64,000 bases of DNA. Source: Lucinisca nassula (lineage: Eukaryota > Mollusca > Bivalvia > Lucinida > Lucinidae). Positions 35,401 to 41,400 of this stretch are shown piece by piece; positions within the stretch are counted from its first letter, which is position 1; every line of letters begins with the position of its first letter. The notes beneath the pieces are model-generated. The model saw only the letters and a list, made by a program, of their open reading frames with translations. It made no database searches and was not told the DNA's origin. The stretch lies in NCBI GenBank assembly GCA_963580285.1, contig OY757020.1:102861497-102925496 (forward strand), in the 5' to 3' direction. Both the position numbers and the translations under genes were made by a program.

Positions 35401-38400
35401 TGGTGCATGTTGGAGCATTCCTGAAACCTTTGGGCAGTAGGGCTTGAGTTATTTCATCTCAGTGTCTGGTAAAAGTCCCACAAAATTTGATGCAAAGTCT
35501 CCAAAATGACCTAATAATGTCGAAAAACAAACAAACAAACAAACTCTGGAGGTAAGATTACAGTGGTTAGCAGATACAAAAGCTGCTCACATTTTTTTCA
35601 GGCAAAAATATATTGAAAGTATCTAATACCGTAATGATCCTAAGTATTGGGACAAATAGGCCTAAGCAAATAATGCAGACCCAGATCAGACTGCTCCTGA
35701 ACAGCAGCCTGATCAGGTTCTACACTGTTTGCCTTCCAGTCTGCACCTTTTGGACTCCTTGCTGGATCGTGAAACAAATTTATTAAATTTTTGGAGAATT
35801 ACAGAAAGTTCTCAAGGTGTCCGAATTTTGGGGATTTTTACGGAATTGCACTTGCTTGACTTTGCCGCTTACTAATACAAGTTTGTTGGGCTAATAATAC
35901 TTTAAATGCCTTGACTCTGATAGAAAAGGCAGCACAGAAATCTAGTAAGCTTAAACTTGTTGGTGTAAGGATTCAGTTGTTCTAAACTATGGATGTCATT
36001 AGTTAACATATCATTAAAACTTGACTATTTCGTATGCAAAATATATTATTATTTTTGTCACGTTTAAAGCAGAGCATGGCACAATGTAGGAGTCCAGTTT
36101 TTCATCCATTTGTTTGTCAAGCCATCAACATTTGCAACCAGCCTAACTTTCACCCTAATGTAACAGTCCATTTCTCAAGGCGCGACATAGCCTTTCGCAG
36201 AATGCTTGTTGCTGAAAAAATTTGAGGTTTTTATGACTGCAAAAGCTCCTCACATTGTTCCAGAAAAAATACCACTGTTCCAAGTTACCTGATGATTAAC
36301 CTCAAATTATATACATGTATGTATGTATGTCAATGTGACCTATATTTCATGGTTCTGTTATTTTGCCTTATATCTTGAATACTATAAAAGCTAAAGAAGC
36401 TTTATTTAATGTTGCATATTAGAAACAAATAACAAAATCTCTAACGAGCTTTTATTATGACAAACTTAGTATCCATTAACAATTAAGAAATACTTACCTG
36501 CCTTCATTTATCTTCCTAGGACTACCCCCGATAATGCGAGCGTTAACCAAAGGAGTGCCTAGTACCAATTTTTTTTATGCCTTTTTTATGGTGCTGCTGG
36601 GGAACAAACCTGTGACTTCCTGATCCCGAATCGGATGCTCTACCACTGAGCTATCGGGGCCGGTTATTTGATGGAGGAATGCCATGCATGGAATATATTT
36701 GTATTTTGTACCAAATCCTATAAGCCGGCCTCGGTGGCTCAGTCGGATGCGCGTCTGACTGGTGATCAGGAGGTCGCGGGTTCAACTCCCGCCGGGGTCG
36801 GCAACATTCTTTCGTGGAGATTGATCATGAAATCTTTTCTACGGTCATTCTCTCCCTTCCGCTGATTCAAGAAGGGCAGTTGTCAGTTTCTGGCGAAAGA
36901 ATGTGCACTGTATTGGCTAACCACTTACGTATAAGCCTGCCCAGGAAAGTGTTGATAGGTAAACTGACCGGCTCAAAAATGACCTAAATAGTGTGACTGG
37001 GCCGTTAAACTCCAATACAAACAAACAAACAAAACCAAATCCTATAAAAATACTTAGGTAAAAGGTGTTTTAAAAACCTTGCTCATATAAATGTGAAACA
37101 TAAGTAGACAAGGCACTAAACAGGCAAGTGTGTTGTCCTGCAACAATCTTGTTCTAGATGATCTATACATTTTTGGGATTAAATCATGTCATATCTAAAA
37201 CTGTATTATAACAAACAGTGTCATAAACAGGCTTTGGTGTATTTCCAGTTCTACCTCTATGGCAAACAACAATGGCTTGTATCTGTCTCTATGGTAACAT
37301 GGACACCCAACGTACATCAGGGTCCAGTTGTTCTATGCTTCGTTAGTTTAATGACCGTGTTAGTAGTCAAATTATTAACAGTTCTAGCAATAACAATATC
37401 TAAATTTTGCAAAAACTGTGAGCAGCTTTTGCATTTGCAAAAGCTGCTCACATTTTGTTCATCAAAAATATTGCCGCCCCTGCCCATCGGGGCTTGAGGA
37501 AATAGATGGGCTGCATGATGCTTCCGCTTCCACGCAGAGCTGAAACCGACTGCACAAGGGTACTGGTAAACCGCCTAGAGGATCTAAGCCTGCCCAGGCA
37601 AAGCAGTGCGAGTCGGCCCGTTCATGCTTATAAACCCTATTGGTTTTATTGGGCGACAGGGCTTGGGATGTCATTTCGTCTCAATGTCAGGTAAAAGTCC
37701 AACAAAATTGGAAGCAATGTCTCCAAAATGACCTATTCAGTGTTGACGGGTGATGTTAAACATCAAATCAAACATACAAATCAGCAAAAATATTAGCGTA
37801 TTTGTTATATTAAATGATCAAAGTTTTAACGATACATTAACTGATGATGTCGCTAGTTTTGAACAACTGACCCAAGATATTTTATCTCTTCATTATAGGT
37901 AGAAAGCATGAAGACAACTGCAGGAAAACACCTCAGACTTGTGCCTTAATTGACCAGATCCCTGATGCAAAGGGCTGCAAGAGGGGCCAGGTCAAATACT
38001 CTGTGATGCACCCAGGGGTTCATGTATGGCCCCACTGTGGCCCCACAAACTGCCGAATCAGGGCACATTTAGGTCTAGTCATTCCAGAAGGGCCAAAAAT
38101 CAGGGTTGTGAATGATATTAGGTAGGTTTGGTTTTGTTTCATATGGGTTATTTCTCTTTCTGATTCCAAAACAATGAAGCTTACAGGCTAGTATTACTAT
38201 AATGTTGGGCTACCATAACCAATTATGATAGCAACCAGTGAGCCTCCATGGCCTAATGGGTAAGAGGGCTGACTCTTAATCATTAGGTCTCTCACCGCTG
38301 TGGTTAGAGCCTTGCTCAGGCCACATGTGAGACACTAAGTTCTGCAACTAAAGGTCAGGTGGTTTTTCTCTGGCTAGTCCGTTTTTTTCCCCCTCTAATT

Positions 38401-41400
38401 AAAGATCGTCTCTAAATAAGTGAAAAAATATCTTAAAAGGTAATCCAAAGCAACACCTATTAGAAGAATTAAGGTTCCTCAATACATTTGCACAAGAAAT
38501 ATATAGGTGTCAGATTTGCATGTTAATTTTTCCCATTATACCCCCGCAAACGAAGTTTGAAGGGGGTATATAGGAGTCAGCTTGTCGTCTGTCGTCGGTC
38601 CGTTACAAAAATGTCCGTTACAAAAAACTTTAACATTGCTCATAACTTCCTTATTCTTTGACCGATTTCTTTAATATTCACACACCACACACCTTGCCAC
38701 TAGTACTTAAGATTGATATACACAAACCTGACCTTGACCTTTACGTTGACCTTCCTCAAGGTCAAATACTTGTAAAAATTTGTCGGTAGCGGGGGTATAA
38801 TTGGCGCCCGTTAGGCGGCAGCTCTAGTTTCCTTTTAAAGTGTCTGTCCCAGAAGAAGAAGGTTTGGAGGTACAAACGGTTATTACAGCAAGTACTTTCT
38901 AGCATTAGCAACATCTCTGTGCCTTTGAAAATAAATGCAATTCTGTATTTTTCACTTTTAGCAGGAAAAAAAATGAAACCGCTTTCTAGACTTTTTAAAA
39001 GTTACGAAAACAGCTGCAGATCAATAGTTCACATCAAATACTAGCGACTTGGACAAAGCTTTCTATCAAAAGGTCTACCTGATTTGAAAACCAGAAAATT
39101 TTTTGACAAGTTTTGTCTTCATGGGCGCCGCCATCGTCTTTTTTTGCGGTAAATCTGAAATGCTCAGATTTCATCAATTATGCCTTCTACATTATATTTT
39201 GCCCATCATCAATGAATATACCTTGAAAATTCAATTATGTAGCCTTCTTCCTGCATACAGCATTATGACATCGCCTATTTTGTAAACCTGTCATCACTGA
39301 TAAATTATTGTAGCTGTCAAATTGAAGGGATTTCCATCTTGCCAAAGCAAAAATTTATTCATACGCCTTGGAACTAATTTTGCAAAAATAACAATTATAC
39401 AACATTGTTTTTAATTTAAAACATAATATTCTTATTTGGAACTGTCTTGCAACTAATTTCACGTACTTTCTAAGATAATTTGTTCGTTAATTTATGAATA
39501 GTATGCATTCATTTCCGAACTAGTTTTTACGTGTAACATTGTCCTGTTTGTGTTGTTCAGCCCAGCTACAAGTAAACAAATTGAAAAAAGGTGATTTTTT
39601 GAAACTTTTTTCATCAAAACATATTGAAGGCACTGGCCTTCTTTGAGTTTTGACCTGCTTAGACATTGGTAAGTAGGTGACACAACAGATCATTAATTGG
39701 ATTAGATAAATATAAACATTGTGTTGTCCAGAAGTTCACCTATCCAAAAGTCAATTATTTGTTTATGGTGGCTCATGTGATCCAATGTAACAAATCAATG
39801 GGTAAAAATCATTTCTAAACCATTCCAGTTATTGGCAGTGATCTGAAGCCTTTTGGACAAAGTTTCTGGTGCTGAACAGGCTGCTTTCAGTCCTTCAGTT
39901 CAAATATGGGGATAAACTGTTTTTATGTTCATTTCAATTTTTGGTTTTTAATTTAATTCCATTATCAAAACACCCATGCTGTAAACACAATCAATAACAC
40001 AGTGAAACTTTGGTTCAGTGATTGTATAAATTGTTATAAATTGCATGAATGAAATTAAATGAAGTACTAAAAAGCACCAAAGAAGGGCAATCATTTTACA
40101 AGCTAAATGCAAGAGATTTCAACACCTCAACCCAATCAATGAGCTTGTTGCCAAATTGGTAGAACTGGTCATTATAGCCCCGCTTGAAAAGTGGGGCTAT
40201 ATTGGATTTGCCCTGTCATTCCGTAATTCTGTAATTCCGTAATTCTGTAATTCTGTAATTCCGTAATTCCGTTATTCCGTTATTTTTTCGTCACAGTTTT
40301 CCCCGAAACTAAGAGAGCTAGAAAACTAAAACTTTGTATACACGTGGACAATGGGTGCCTCCACGGACCTTACCGAAATTATGACCAAGGGCCCATAACT
40401 CTTGGAGTTATCTCCCCTGATAGGTTTTTTTAAATGAAAATGTTTGGTCACAGTTTTCTCAGGAACGAAAGAAGCTAGAAAGCTCAAACTTTGCATAAAT
40501 GTGGACAATGGGTGGATATAGGGAGCTTACCAAAATAATGGCCAAGGGCCCATAACTGTTGGAGTTATCTCTCCTGATAGGTTTTTTAAATAAATGAAAA
40601 TATAGGTTTTTTTTAAATGAAAATGTTTGGTCACAGTTTTCTCAGGAACTAAAGAAGCTAGAAACCTCAAACTTTGCATAAATGTGGACAATGGGTGGAT
40701 ATAGGGAGCTAACCAAAATAATGGCCGAGGGCCCATTACTTTTGGAGTTATCTCCCCTGATAGTATAGTTTTTTTTAATAAATGAAAAGGTTTGGTGACA
40801 GTTTTCTCAGGAACTAAGAAAGCTAGAATACTGAAACTTTGTATGAACATGAAAAGTGGGTGGATGTATGGCCCTTACCAAAATAATGGCCAAAGGCCCA
40901 TAACTCTTGGAGTTATCTCCCCTGATAGGATATTTTCTGCAAGTAAAAAAATCATTTCACTTTTCTAACCATCAAACCATGAAAAATATTTTCGATACAG
41001 TTTTCTCAGGTACTAAGAAAGCTAGAAAGCTGAAACTTTGTATAAACATGAACATTAGGTGGATGTAAGTAAATACAAAGAAAAAAAAAAATATTAAAGT
41101 TTTCTCTGGAACTAAGAAAGCTCCCCTGATAGGTTAAAAGCTTTTAGAGTCAATGTGTCTTACTCCTCTGATAGCGCTATAGCGGGGCTATAGTCAGATC
41201 CTCTGACAGCTCTAGTTTTTGGCTACCATACACTGAATTTAAAAGTAGTACCAGGTGAGATAATGACATTTTTTAATTTTTAGGAATCATTAATTTTCAG
41301 TACTATTTAGGTATTTTACTTGAAATTCCTCTGTTGCAGTACCTAAAGGCAACCTTGAGCCACAATTCTCTGATAGTATTTTACACATTGTGGTTATGTG

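Noticed and set aside
36724..36802. Genuine tRNA gene
   Set aside because: The A and B boxes are present, but the head continues into SINE body and tail with a target duplication. The same holds at 18778 and 16354.
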